The translations under genes were made by a program, and so were the position numbers. A DNA stretch of 64,000 nucleotides, taken from assembly GCF_034008315.1 (NCBI RefSeq), contig NZ_CP125377.1:4276501-4340500 (forward strand). The letters run 5' to 3'. This DNA comes from Pseudomonas sp. P8_241. GTDB taxonomy: Bacteria > Pseudomonadota > Gammaproteobacteria > Pseudomonadales > Pseudomonadaceae. Below the pieces are notes generated by a model that saw nothing but the letters and a program-made list of their open reading frames with translations, did not search any database and was not told the origin of the DNA. Below, piece by piece: positions 19,530 through 27,295 of this stretch (the stretch's first letter is position 1; each line of letters begins with the position of its first letter).

Positions 19530-20126
19530 TCAACGATAACGATCCGGCAGAACGCTGGTTGCGTTCGAATACTGCACAGCACAGGGGGCCGTCACTGTCG
19601 GTACCTGCAGCGTGCTCAGCAGGACCGGTTCGGATTCGCGCAGGTACACCGGCATGTCGGTCACCGGTGGCATGGCCGGGATCTCGAAGTACATCTGCAC
19701 TACCCAGCCACGGTGGTAGCTGGCGTGGTTGACCACATGCATCAGCATCGCGCCCGCACTCATGGTGCCGCTCTCACCCGAGACAAAGTTGAATTCGATG
19801 GGTTTGTCCAGCGACGCATCGGTTTGCCGTGCGCTCCAGTCGCAATACCAGTGATCGAGCTCTTTTTGCGCCATGCGCAATTCGATCAGGTCCGAATGCA
19901 GCAGATCGTGTGAAGTCTTGAAATCATGCCCACGACCTTCGAGATGAGCCTGCCAGATGCAGTCCACCACATACACGTGATTGAGGGTGCCGATCATGTT
20001 CTTGAACACCGATACCCGCTTTTTATTGACCTCCCCCGGCGGCAACGCCACGAGGCTGTCAAAGAGCCGCTGGTTTGCCCAGCGTTTGTAATCGGCCAGC
20101 AGGCAGGCAGTGCGTGCAGTAATCAT
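19530..20126 (-). CDS. DinB-family protein
   Basis: A 198-residue DinB/YfiT-like four-helix bundle protein. The start (LLADYKRWANQRLFDSLVALP) and three metal-binding histidines are visible: LNHVYVVDCIW, then MHVVNHASYHRGWVVQM near residue 130-145. Such proteins bind a divalent metal and are often thiol-dependent transferases. The ATG at 20126 was chosen over the longer frame because homology begins there. Divergent from the DUF2388 gene. Specific role unknown. Confidence 0.88.
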   Translation of the reverse strand: MITARTACLLADYKRWANQRLFDSLVALPPGEVNKKRVSVFKNMIGTLNHVYVVDCIWQAHLEGRGHDFKTSHDLLHSDLIELRMAQKELDHWYCDWSARQTDASLDKPIEFNFVSGESGTMSAGAMLMHVVNHASYHRGWVVQMYFEIPAMPPVTDMPVYLRESEPVLLSTLQVPTVTAPCAVQYSNATSVLPDRYR

Positions 20127-20323
20127 CAGAATGCTCCGATGGCGGTGTGCGCACTCTTTAGCATAGACCTGATAGCGAAAAAGCATCCGCTACCCTGATC
20201 ATCGGTACAAAAGGCTTTCTGTCCCACACCGACCTGACCCCGCCAGGGAACTCCTTACCGTTCCCGCGTATCCTAGAAGATGTGGTACTTCCCTTATGCT
20301 TCATGCTGTCGGAGGACACCGTC

Positions 20324-20644
20324 ATGCGCCGTCTCTTTATCCTTTCTTCCCTGGTACTTTGTTTGCCGTTCGGTTCGGCTATGGCCAAAGTCGATGCCGA
20401 GGATGTTGCCACCTCGGCCGGGGTTTCCGCTTCGCTGTACTCGACCTTCAAGGATGACAAAATGGTCATTCCCGCCCGGGATGACGCCTCCAGTTTCGTG
20501 GCCAGTGGCGGTGCGATTCGCGGTGTCTATCTGGAGCAGGTGTTGCAGCGGATCCGGCAAAACCATCCCGACCTCAACAACGCAAGCGACGAAGACCTGG
20601 CTCGTGCCATTCTGGTTCAGGATGGCGTTGCAGCCGATCACTGA
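20324..20644 (+). CDS. DUF2388 exported protein
   Basis: A 106-residue secreted or periplasmic protein: signal peptide MRRLFILSSLVLCLPFGSAMA, then a small domain with PARDDASSFVASGGAIRGVYLEQVLQ, the signature of Pseudomonas DUF2388 proteins. A GGAGG site precedes the ATG at 20324; the frame is open upstream but without signal. Function unknown. Paralogues often occur in tandem in Pseudomonas, but only one copy is seen here. Confidence 0.85.
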   Translation: MRRLFILSSLVLCLPFGSAMAKVDAEDVATSAGVSASLYSTFKDDKMVIPARDDASSFVASGGAIRGVYLEQVLQRIRQNHPDLNNASDEDLARAILVQDGVAADH

Positions 20645-20719
20645 AGATTTTCGCCAGCGGTGGGGCTTGTGATAGCTGGATAGCCTTTGCGGCCCTGCCT
20701 TGCGTGCGTCCACCCAGCG

Positions 20720-21379
20720 ATGAAAATCTCTGTGACGCTGGCGTTTTTCGCCGTTGTCGGTACCCTCGCCTATCTCGCTCTGGCGATATGGGCACTGGGC
20801 GGCGTTGCGGCATTTTTCGCCCACCAGGCTCTGGTTGTTGTAGCAATTGCCACCTTGCTCATGGCGGCTGCCTCTGTGTTCACCGAGGGCAATTTGAGCT
20901 CAGGCGAGCGTGAAGACAGATCCAACCGCTGGGTGCTCCCGGCCTTTGGCATCATCGGCATCCTCAGCGGTTTCTTGCCCGCCTATACCGATCGTATTGA
21001 TGTCTGGACCTTCGGTGGCGAGGGCATTCGGTGGTTGGGTGCCCTGCTGTTCATCATCGGCGGCGCCCTGCGCTTGTGGCCGGTGTTTGTGCTGGGCAAT
21101 CGGTTCAGCGCATTGGTGGCGATTCAACCGGGGCACAGGCTGGTGACCGACGGGATTTACCGAAACCTGCGCAACCCCAGCTATCTGGGGATGTTGATCC
21201 TCGGCGTGGGCTGGGCACTGGCGTTTCGTTCGGGGACTGGATTGATACTGGCGGCAATGACGGTGATCCCCTTGATTGCCCGGATTCACGCCGAAGAAGC
21301 CTTGCTGAAAGCGCAGTTCGGCAGCGAATACGAAGCCTACTGCGCCCGAAGTCGGCGGCTGATTCCGGGCATCTACTGA
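20720..21379 (+). CDS. isoprenylcysteine carboxyl methyltransferase-like membrane protein
   Basis: A 219-residue integral membrane protein with five or six helices and the ICMT/PEMT-type C-terminal motif: GHRLVTDGIYRNLRNPSYLG followed by IHAEEALLKAQFGSEYEAYCARSRRLIPGIY. The arginine-asparagine-proline-tyrosine segment and the E-E/Y-x-x-Y region bind S-adenosylmethionine in this superfamily. Bacterial members have unknown acceptors, perhaps lipids. Start at 20720 chosen because the hydrophobic segment begins there. Followed by a REP element. Confidence 0.85.
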   Translation: MKISVTLAFFAVVGTLAYLALAIWALGGVAAFFAHQALVVVAIATLLMAAASVFTEGNLSSGEREDRSNRWVLPAFGIIGILSGFLPAYTDRIDVWTFGGEGIRWLGALLFIIGGALRLWPVFVLGNRFSALVAIQPGHRLVTDGIYRNLRNPSYLGMLILGVGWALAFRSGTGLILAAMTVIPLIARIHAEEALLKAQFGSEYEAYCARSRRLIPGIY

Positions 21380-21396
21380 AAAAACAGCGCCCCCCT

Positions 21397-21479
21397 GTAG
21401 GAGCGAGCCTGCTCGCGATGATCGATCAGTCGATATCAACGTATCTGACACACCATCGCAAGCAAGCTCGCGCCTACAA
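21397..21479. repeat. REP doublet, overlapping the 3' end of the HAD gene
   Basis: GTAGGAGCGAGCCTGCTCGCG and the inverted arm CGCAAGCAAGCTCGCGCCTAC. The right arm lies within the end of the HAD-family coding sequence. Confidence 0.9.
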
Positions 21480-22116
21480 CGGAATCCAATTGAACACTGA
21501 TCAGGTCATAGCTGCTCAACGTTGCATGTCGCGTCTGAATCGGCTGCTCATGCGTCGCCGTGACAATCATTAAATCAGCCCCTGCCGCCTCGGCTGCCAG
21601 AATCCCCACCGTTGCGTCTTCGAAAATCAGGCAGTGCTCTGGCTCGACCCCCAAGCGCCGTGCAGCGAGGCGGTAACCGCTCGGATCAGGTTTTCCGGCA
21701 GTGACATCCTCGGCGGTGATCATCACCTCCGGCTCTGGAATCCCTGCCGCCGCCATCCGCCGCACAGCCAGCGCCCGGGGCGCGGACGTGACAATGCCCC
21801 ACTGATGAGTCGGCAAGGCGCGCAGAAAAGCTGCCGCGCCGGGCACTTCGGCTACACCTTCAACGTCCTCGATTTCCGCCTCGGTGATCCACTCCGCTTC
21901 GGCTTCGGCATCCACTCCCGGCAGCCCGAGGCGAGTGATGGTGTCGATGGCGCGGGCGCCATGGATCGTCGGCAAAAAGGTGTCGACATCCACCCCGTGG
22001 CGCATGGCCCAGGTAGCCCAGACCCGTTCGGCGGCGGCGATAGACGTCAAGACGGTGCCGTCCATGTCGAACAGAAACGCACGGTAAGGCGTATTGAAAA
22101 CTCGGTGATCAGACAA
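21436..22116 (-). CDS. HAD-family phosphatase with REP-encoded C-terminal tail
   Basis: A 226-residue HAD hydrolase (GS1/YfbT-like sugar phosphatase group): motif I FLFDMDGTVL, a helical cap, motif II VTSAPRA, motif III GKPDPSGY and motif IV FEDATVG. I place the start at the TTG at 22116 (LSDHRVFN), with GAGG eight bases before; there is no ATG close to the domain. The last residues (VVGASLLAMVCQIR) are not protein-derived: they are the translation of a REP element in which the stop codon now lies, so the original stop has been lost. Confidence 0.85.
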   Translation of the reverse strand: MSDHRVFNTPYRAFLFDMDGTVLTSIAAAERVWATWAMRHGVDVDTFLPTIHGARAIDTITRLGLPGVDAEAEAEWITEAEIEDVEGVAEVPGAAAFLRALPTHQWGIVTSAPRALAVRRMAAAGIPEPEVMITAEDVTAGKPDPSGYRLAARRLGVEPEHCLIFEDATVGILAAEAAGADLMIVTATHEQPIQTRHATLSSYDLISVQLDSVVGASLLAMVCQIR

Positions 22117-22178
22117 AGAAAAGAACCTCGCAGGGTGCCGGGCGAATGTGTCCGGCAATGTAGCATCTGCGAGCGAGG

Positions 22179-22586
22179 TCAGTGGAGCGGCCTGGACTTG
22201 AATGCCTCTTCGACACAATCGAGCAGAGAACCGATTGCCCAGGGCTTCTTGATGAACGCCACGTGATGCCGGACCCCGGAACTGGCCGGAGTTTCGAAGC
22301 CGGACATGATCATGATCGGCTTGTCCGGCCAGCGATCGCCGAACTGGTTGGCCAGGTCAGCGCCATTGAGCGTGCCCGGCATGGTGATGTCAGTCAGCAA
22401 CAATCCCACTTCGCACGCATGCTGCTCAAGATAGATCGATGCGGCATCCGCACTGATCTGTGGCTCGACCACAAAACCTTCCTCCTGAAGAATTTCACAG
22501 AGAAATTCCAGGATCAGCGGATCATCCTCAACCACCAGAATCAACCCGCCAGGAAGATATTCGCCCCTCGTCGACACTCGACTCAT
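22179..22586 (-). CDS. receiver-domain-only response regulator
   Basis: A 135-residue stand-alone receiver domain: acidic cluster ILVVEDDPLILE (residues 17-28), phospho-acceptor Asp66 in LLLTDITMPG, threonine/serine in IMIMSGFE and the lysine in FIKKPW. No output domain, like CheY or FixJ-type single-domain regulators. The M-S-R start at 22586 fits the domain boundary; the longer frame upstream has no similarity. No kinase gene is adjacent, so the partner is encoded elsewhere. Confidence 0.85.
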   Translation of the reverse strand: MSRVSTRGEYLPGGLILVVEDDPLILEFLCEILQEEGFVVEPQISADAASIYLEQHACEVGLLLTDITMPGTLNGADLANQFGDRWPDKPIMIMSGFETPASSGVRHHVAFIKKPWAIGSLLDCVEEAFKSRPLH

Positions 22587-22749
22587 GACCTTGCCGCTCC
22601 CTGATTGCCTCAATGATTTCGCGGGCTCTAGTCCGCCACTTACAAGGTATGAGCAGCGGACCGGACGGAAATTCATTTTTGATACGACAAATCGAAAAAC
22701 ATAAGCGGCGGGTGCCAGAGACTCGAGAAATTCGCCGACGCAAAAAACT

Positions 22750-22840
22750 GTAGGAGCAAGCTTGCTCACGATGGTGGCGGGTCAGTCAACATTGATATCG
22801 ACTGACACTAAGTCATCGCGAGCAAGCTTGCTCCTACAGA
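22750..22840. repeat. REP doublet (GTAGGAGCAAGCTTGCTC type)
   Basis: Arms GTAGGAGCAAGCTTGCTCAC and GCGAGCAAGCTTGCTCCTAC in inverted orientation, separated by about 45 bases, between the MXKDX gene and the receiver gene. Confidence 0.9.
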
Positions 22841-22856
22841 CAGTGGGCGCTTGCAG

Positions 22857-23111
22857 TTACTGCGACATTTCGCTTTTTTTCATCGCATCCTTGGACATGG
22901 CGTCTTTTTTCATCTCGTCTTTCTTCATGCTGTCTTTGGACATGGCGTCCTTGGACATCGAATCGCTCTTCTTCATCGCATCCTTGTGCATTGCATCCTT
23001 GGACATCGAATCCTTGTTCATGCTGTCGTTGCTCATGGTGTCAGCCGCGAACACGGAAGCGGCGCCAACAGCCAGGCACATGGACAACACAACGGTGGTC
23101 AACTTTTTCAT
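22857..23111 (-). CDS. pentapeptide MXKDX repeat protein, exported
   Basis: An 84-residue protein: Sec signal peptide (MKKLTTVVLSMCLAVGAASVFA), then about twelve degenerate five-residue units of the form D-x-M-x-K (SMNKD, SMSKD, AMHKD, AMKKS and so on) to the C-terminus. The mature part is extremely rich in Met, Lys, Asp and Ser, with no hydrophobic core, so it is likely disordered; methionine-rich periplasmic proteins of this kind could bind copper or act as an oxidant sink. It follows the molybdopterin oxidoreductase gene by 53 bases on the same strand. Confidence 0.9.
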   Translation of the reverse strand: MKKLTTVVLSMCLAVGAASVFAADTMSNDSMNKDSMSKDAMHKDAMKKSDSMSKDAMSKDSMKKDEMKKDAMSKDAMKKSEMSQ

Positions 23112-23164
23112 GATGAAACTCCTTGAAGCTCAGGTTTATGGACGGTGTGATGTTCAGGCGCCTC

Positions 23165-23950
23165 TCAGCTGCCACCGAACCAGTTGTAGCCCTGGTCTTC
23201 CCAGTAGCCGCCGGTGTAGGTGTTGCTGACGAAAATCGCCTGAATGTGTTTGGGGTTCTTGTAGCCAAGCTTGGTGGGCATGCGCAGCTTCATCGGGAAG
23301 CCGTATTCTCGCGGCAGCACCACGCCGTCATAAGTCAGCGCCAACAGCGTCTGCGCATGCAGCGCTGTGGCCATGTCGATGCTGGTGTAGTAGTCGTCGG
23401 CGCATTTGAAACCGACGTATCTGGCATCCATATCGGCGCCGATGCGCTTGAGCAAATCACTGAAGCGCACGCCGCCCCAGCGGCCGATTGCGCTCCAGCC
23501 TTCAACGCAGATGTGCCGGGTGATCTGCTCGGTCTGGGCCATGGCCCGCAATTCTTCGAGGCGCCAGCTGCGCTTGTCGGCGACCAGGCCAGTGACTTCC
23601 AGGCGATAGCTCTGCTCCTCCACCGTCGGCGCTTCGTCGATGCCGTAGAAGGCATTGAACGGAAACGGCCGGGTGATCATTGAGGCCGGATAGGTCGGCG
23701 CCATGGCATTGGGGTTGAACAGCCAGCCCTGGACCCGATCGTTCAAGCGCGACATGGATGACAGCGCGGTTTCGACGCTGTCGTTGTCGGTGATGTTGCA
23801 ACCGGACAACATCGCCACGCCGCCGAGGGTCAGGCCACGCAGCAGGAACGAACGACGCGAGCGGTCTTCGATCTGTGGTGCGAGGATCTTGCGCGCGTCG
23901 GTAAGGATTGATTGCTCGTCCAGCCCCGTGCCTTCGATGCGCTTTTTCAT
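23165..23950 (-). CDS. Tat-exported molybdopterin oxidoreductase (sulfite oxidase/MsrP fold)
   Basis: A 261-residue protein with a twin-arginine signal (DRSRRSFLLRGLTLGG) and possibly a lipobox-like LSGC. The mature part has the sulfite-oxidase Mo domain: the Mo-ligand cysteine in TRHICVEGWSAIGRWGG, and the end GYKNPKHIQAIFVSN..YWEDQGYNWFGGS. Related to YedY/MsrP, which repairs oxidised methionine in periplasmic proteins. Its ATG overlaps the stop of the cytochrome b gene (ATGA), so a membrane haem b protein is the likely electron donor. The methionine-rich MXKDX protein gene follows, an attractive substrate candidate (inference). Confidence 0.9.
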   Translation of the reverse strand: MKKRIEGTGLDEQSILTDARKILAPQIEDRSRRSFLLRGLTLGGVAMLSGCNITDNDSVETALSSMSRLNDRVQGWLFNPNAMAPTYPASMITRPFPFNAFYGIDEAPTVEEQSYRLEVTGLVADKRSWRLEELRAMAQTEQITRHICVEGWSAIGRWGGVRFSDLLKRIGADMDARYVGFKCADDYYTSIDMATALHAQTLLALTYDGVVLPREYGFPMKLRMPTKLGYKNPKHIQAIFVSNTYTGGYWEDQGYNWFGGS

Positions 23951-24564
23951 ACCTGCTCCTTGCGGCCGACGAGCATGGCCAACAGCGTTTTCGGCACCAG
24001 CGCCACCATCACCAGATGCACCGCCACAAAGGCCACCAACAGCGCCATGGTGAAAAAGTGCACGCGACGTGCGCCTTCGTATCCCCACAGCAATTCACGC
24101 AACAGGGGGAACTGCACTGACTTCCATAGCACCAGTCCGGAGAGCACCAGAAAGAGGAGGTCGACCATCACAAACAGGTACGCGAATCGCTGCACCTGGT
24201 TGTAGTGACGAAGATCGGCGTGGCCCAGTTTTCCGCGCAAGGCGGCCCACAGGTCATGCAACACGCCTTTGGGCGAAACCGGGAAGAAGCGGCGTTTCAA
24301 ACGGCCGCTGAGCAGGTTGATGAGCAGATAGAGAACGCCGTTGATCGCCAGCAACCACATTGCCGCAAAGTGCCATTGCAATGCGCCGCCGAGCCAACCG
24401 CCGAGGGTGATCGACTTGGGAAAGCTGAAATCGTAGATCGGCGAGGCGTTGTAGATGCGCCAACCGCTGGTGACCATCACCAGCACCGCCAGAGCGTTGA
24501 GCCAATGGGTCAGTCGCAGCCAGCGTGGATGACTGGCCTTGGATAAAGCCGTTGCCTGCGTCAT
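23947..24564 (-). CDS. cytochrome b561/b6-type membrane protein
   Basis: A 205-residue membrane protein with four helices. Haem-ligand histidines are visible in the first helix (LRLTHWLNALAVLVMVTSGWRIY), the second (ALQWHFAAMWLLAING) and the last (GARRVHFFTMALLVAFVAVHLVMVAL). The pattern is that of NiFe-hydrogenase/thiosulfate-reductase-type cytochrome b subunits. The start at 24564 was chosen because upstream residues are non-homologous. It overlaps the molybdoenzyme gene and probably passes quinol electrons to it. Confidence 0.88.
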   Translation of the reverse strand: MTQATALSKASHPRWLRLTHWLNALAVLVMVTSGWRIYNASPIYDFSFPKSITLGGWLGGALQWHFAAMWLLAINGVLYLLINLLSGRLKRRFFPVSPKGVLHDLWAALRGKLGHADLRHYNQVQRFAYLFVMVDLLFLVLSGLVLWKSVQFPLLRELLWGYEGARRVHFFTMALLVAFVAVHLVMVALVPKTLLAMLVGRKEQV

Positions 24565-24668
24565 GTCCGGCTCCCGGTTGTTGTTCGTTGAAGCCGAGTA
24601 TGGGAGCCGCGAGATCGCCAAATCCTCACGTAAAGTTAAATTAAACGTGATAACTGGCGCTGAACCTG

Positions 24669-24750
24669 TGAGAGCGAGCCTGCTCGCGATGGTGTGTCAG
24701 TCGACACAACGGTGCCTGATACACCATCGCGAGCAGGCTCGCTCCTACAG
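24669..24750. repeat. REP doublet (GCGAGCCTGCTCGCGATGG type)
   Basis: Inverted arms AGCGAGCCTGCTCGCGATGG and CCATCGCGAGCAGGCTCGCT, separated by about 35 bases, in the divergent region before the methyltransferase gene. Confidence 0.9.
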
Positions 24751-24820
24751 TGTTTTGTGTAACCCGGAAAAGACTCGGTTATGTTTAAATGCCGCCCCCA
24801 CAAACGACCGACCCGACCCG

Positions 24821-25765
24821 ATGAACCCTGAAGCCCTCGCCACCCTCTACGAACACCTGCTGACCGCCCTCGCGGCCGCCCCCACCGAAACCCGTCGCCT
24901 GTTCCACGGTCGCGGGCGCTGCTGGCCGGGGCTGGAGCAGGTAACCGTGGACTGGTTGCAGGGCTTGGTGCTGGTGGCGCTGTTCAAGGAACCTGAAGCG
25001 GCGCAACTGGAAGACTTGAAGCAGGTGCTGATGGCGATCACCCGGTCAGCGCAGTGGACGCAATCCGGTGCCCATACGCTGTTGCTGCAACATCGCTACC
25101 TGCTGCAAAGCACCACCGAATGGCTGCTTGGGGAAGAGATCGAGGAACTGACGATCCTTGAGGGTGGCCTGAAGTACCGCCTCGACCTGGGCCTCAAGCA
25201 AAACACCGGGCTGTTCCTCGACATGCGCTACGGTCGCGACTGGGTACGGGCCAATGCCGAAGGCAAGCGGGTGCTGAACCTGTTCGCCTACACCTGCGGT
25301 TTCTCGGTGGCGGCCATCGAAGGTGGCGCCACGCATGTGGTCAACCTCGACATGTCCAGCCCGGCCCTGAGCCGTGGCCGCGACAACCATCGGCTCAATG
25401 GCCACGACCTCGGCAAGGTGACCTTTCTGGGCCACGACCTGTTCAAGTCCTGGGGCAAGGTCATCGGCAAGGGCCCGTACGACCTGGTGATCATCGACCC
25501 ACCGTCGTTTCAGAAAGGCAGTTTTTTGCTGACCAAGGATTACCAGCGCGTCCTGCGCCGCTTGCCGGAGTTGCTCAGTCCTGAAGGCACCGTGTTGGCC
25601 TGCATGAACGACCCGGCCTTCGGTGCCGACTTCCTGATTGACGGCGTGACTCGCGAGGCCCCGAGCCTGCGGTTTGAGCAGCGGCTGGAGAATCCACCGG
25701 AGTTTCCGGATGCGGATGTCGAGTGTGGGTTGAAGGCGTTGGTGTTCAAACTCGGGGAAAGCTAG
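24821..25765 (+). CDS. RlmI/RlmK-like class I SAM-dependent methyltransferase
   Basis: A 314-residue methyltransferase of the COG1092 type. SAM-binding motif I is RVLNLFAYTCGFSVAAIEGG, acidic motif II NLDMSSPALSRGRDN, and motif IV VIIDPPSFQKGS, as in 23S rRNA m5C enzymes RlmI/RlmK, although the usual N-terminal PUA domain is absent. The preceding QNTGLFLDMRYGR block is also conserved in this group. Starts at the ATG at 24821; the open frame upstream crosses a REP element. Likely an RNA methyltransferase, substrate not determined. Confidence 0.87.
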   Translation: MNPEALATLYEHLLTALAAAPTETRRLFHGRGRCWPGLEQVTVDWLQGLVLVALFKEPEAAQLEDLKQVLMAITRSAQWTQSGAHTLLLQHRYLLQSTTEWLLGEEIEELTILEGGLKYRLDLGLKQNTGLFLDMRYGRDWVRANAEGKRVLNLFAYTCGFSVAAIEGGATHVVNLDMSSPALSRGRDNHRLNGHDLGKVTFLGHDLFKSWGKVIGKGPYDLVIIDPPSFQKGSFLLTKDYQRVLRRLPELLSPEGTVLACMNDPAFGADFLIDGVTREAPSLRFEQRLENPPEFPDADVECGLKALVFKLGES

Positions 25766-25766
25766 A

Positions 25767-26019
25767 AGATCGCAGCCTTCGGCAGCTCCTGCGAACAGCC
25801 CGAGCGGCATGATTCCCTGTAGGAGCCGGCTTGCTGGCGAAGGCGGCCTCCAACATTGCGCCAATCCCAACGCCCTCTTCGCTGGCAAGCCAGCTCCTGC
25901 GAAGAGCACGGATTTGCGTGGCGCATGATTTCGCGTAGAGCCGACTTGCGCAGGAGGTTCAAGACGAAATCTACGAGTGAATGCAAAATCCCGGAGCTGG
26001 CGAAGGCTGCGATCTTTTG
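25767..26019. repeat. cluster of REP arms, two types nested
   Basis: A GATCGCAGCCTTCGGCAGCTCC arm at 25767 and its inverse near 25993-26019 enclose a second, inverted REP pair of the GTAGGAGCCGGCTTGCTGGC type (about 25817-25905). This nesting suggests successive insertions. Confidence 0.8.
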
Positions 26020-26028
26020 ACCCCACTC

Positions 26029-26231
26029 TCAACGCCGCTGCAACACCAACGCAAACAGTTCCCCATGCCCGTTTACATTGAGCTTGTGATACAGATTGCG
26101 CCGATGCACCTTCACCGTTTCCGGTGAAATCCCCATCTGCCGGGCAATGGCTTTGCTGGAGAAGCCTTGAAGGATCAGCCGTGCTGTCTCGATTTCATGC
26201 ACCGTGAGTCGGGCGTCGAAGCGGTCGAACA
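26029..26231 (-). pseudogene. LuxR-type regulator remnant (C-terminal HTH only)
   Basis: The last 65 or so codons of a LuxR-family regulator: LTVHEIETARLILQGFSSKAIARQMGISPETVKVHRRNLYHKLNV, the complete GerE-type helix-turn-helix, ending LFALVLQRR. The sequence upstream, where the sensor domain should be, is a REP element and then the peptidase gene, so the N-terminal part is gone. The open frame continues into the REP but lacks a plausible start. In other Pseudomonas such regulators lie beside P1 peptidase genes, which agrees with the decayed peptidase next door. Confidence 0.75.
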
Positions 26232-26233
26232 AG

Positions 26234-26331
26234 GTCGAAGGCTGCGATCTTTTGATCCTGCTCTTCCACGGTAAAAAATCAAAAGATCGCAGCCTTCGGC
26301 GGCTCCTACACAGGCTCCGCGATCTTTTACT
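26234..26331. repeat. REP doublet replacing the 5' part of the LuxR gene
   Basis: Inverted arms GAAGGCTGCGATCTTTTGATC and AAAAGATCGCAGCCTTCGGC between the LuxR remnant and the peptidase pseudogene. Its left end adjoins the break in the regulator. Confidence 0.85.
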
Positions 26332-26356
26332 GCCCAACATTCAAATGAGATATCCC

Positions 26357-27038
26357 ATGAAACCACGTGCCCGCGACCTGAATATCCAGTTCGGCCAACT
26401 GCAACCCGGCCCACTCAACGCCATCACCGACGTTCCCGGCGTCCGCGTTGGCCACAGCAATGTGCGAGGACGCACTGCCAACGGTCGCGACATCCTCACC
26501 GGCGTCACTGTGATAGAACCCCGCGCCGGCAGAAAGCGGCATGATCTGCCATGAGTTCAAGGGTGGCATCGGTACAGCTTCGCGACGCTTGAACGCAGCC
26601 CAAGGGGGATGGACGGTCGGTGCCATCGTTCAGGCCAACCATGGCATCCGCCATGAACTGCGCGTCGATGGCTACCCGGTCGGGCGTTTCATGGACCCGG
26701 TCGATTCGCCGTTCCTCAAGGCTTCGTTGCCGCATCCGGGCATGGGCTCGATTGTGGTTTGCCTGGCCACCGACGCGCCGTTGCTGTCGCACCAGTGCAC
26801 GCGTCTGGCCCAACGCGCCAGCCTCGGCCTGGCGCGCACCGGTGGCGGCAATGAAGAGCACATCAGCGAGTTGTTTCTGGCCGCCACCGAAGCGGTGGAA
26901 GAAGCGATCATCAACGCCTTGTTGGCCGCCGACGGCGCCGAAGGCAACGGCCACGCGGTGCCAGGGCTGGATACCGAAACGTTGCTCACGGCGCTGCGCC
27001 GCGCCGGGTGGCCGGGGGATACGACTAGTGGTACTTGA
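26357..27038 (+). pseudogene. P1 family peptidase (DmpA-like), two internal deletions
   Basis: The N-terminus of a DmpA/S58 aminopeptidase (MKPRARDLNIQFGQLQPGPLNAITDVPGVRVGHSN) reads well to about 26528, where the frame breaks after VIEPRAG; the middle part of about 100 residues is missing. The protein resumes in another frame at MICHEFKGGIGTASRRLNAAQGGWTVG (26541) and continues to the C-terminal GLDTETLLTALRRAGWPG. A second, in-frame loss follows RTGGGNE near 26855: the usual segment with GDLFIAFATGN is absent. The nucleophile region GMGSIVV survives, but with the core lost this is not a working enzyme. The family normally self-cleaves before that serine. Confidence 0.85.
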
Positions 27039-27212
27039 GTGAAACACTCGGTCTTTCTAGGATGGAGTTACGCAGCCGCTTGTTTGCTCAACAAGCTGTT
27101 GCGTAAGCGGTGGGTGCACTGAACCCCTATAAGCTCACCGCTTGCTTCGTGCGCATCTTGAGCCTCAACGGCTCTACTTCCTCCCCATCAAAGAGCTCTG
27201 AGGCTCTTTTTT
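27037..27212 (+). ncRNA. candidate structured RNA ending in an intrinsic terminator
   Basis: Immediately after the peptidase remnant is a 175-base stretch without a reading frame but full of helices: GAGTG-AAA-CACTC (27037-27049); a long hairpin TTACGCA..CTTGTT-TGCTC-AACAAG..TGCGTAA (27068-27106); an alternative pairing AAGCGGTG (27105-27112) with CACCGCTT (27136-27143); GAGCC-TCAAC-GGCTC (27160-27174); and a terminator with T6. The composition differs from REP elements. I know of no named RNA matching it. It could be an sRNA or the end of a lost mobile element. Confidence 0.45.
27190..27212 (+). terminator. Rho-independent terminator
   Basis: AAAGAGC-TCTGAG-GCTCTTTTTT: a 7-bp stem followed by a T-run, on the plus strand at the end of the candidate RNA. 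Confidence 0.7.
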
Positions 27213-27238
27213 AACCTTCTGAAAACCAACACATACCC

Positions 27239-27268
27239 CTGTGGGAGCGGGCTTGCCCGCTCCCACAG
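27239..27268. repeat. single perfect REP-like palindrome (30 bases)
   Basis: A 14-bp perfect stem (CTGTGGGAGCGGGC and its complement) with a TT centre, just downstream of the GNAT gene. Its sequence is the GTGGGAGCGGGCTTGC variant of the Pseudomonas REP family. Confidence 0.85.
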
Positions 27269-27295
27269 AGTTCTGCAGTGTCTGGTCGAGTGCGA

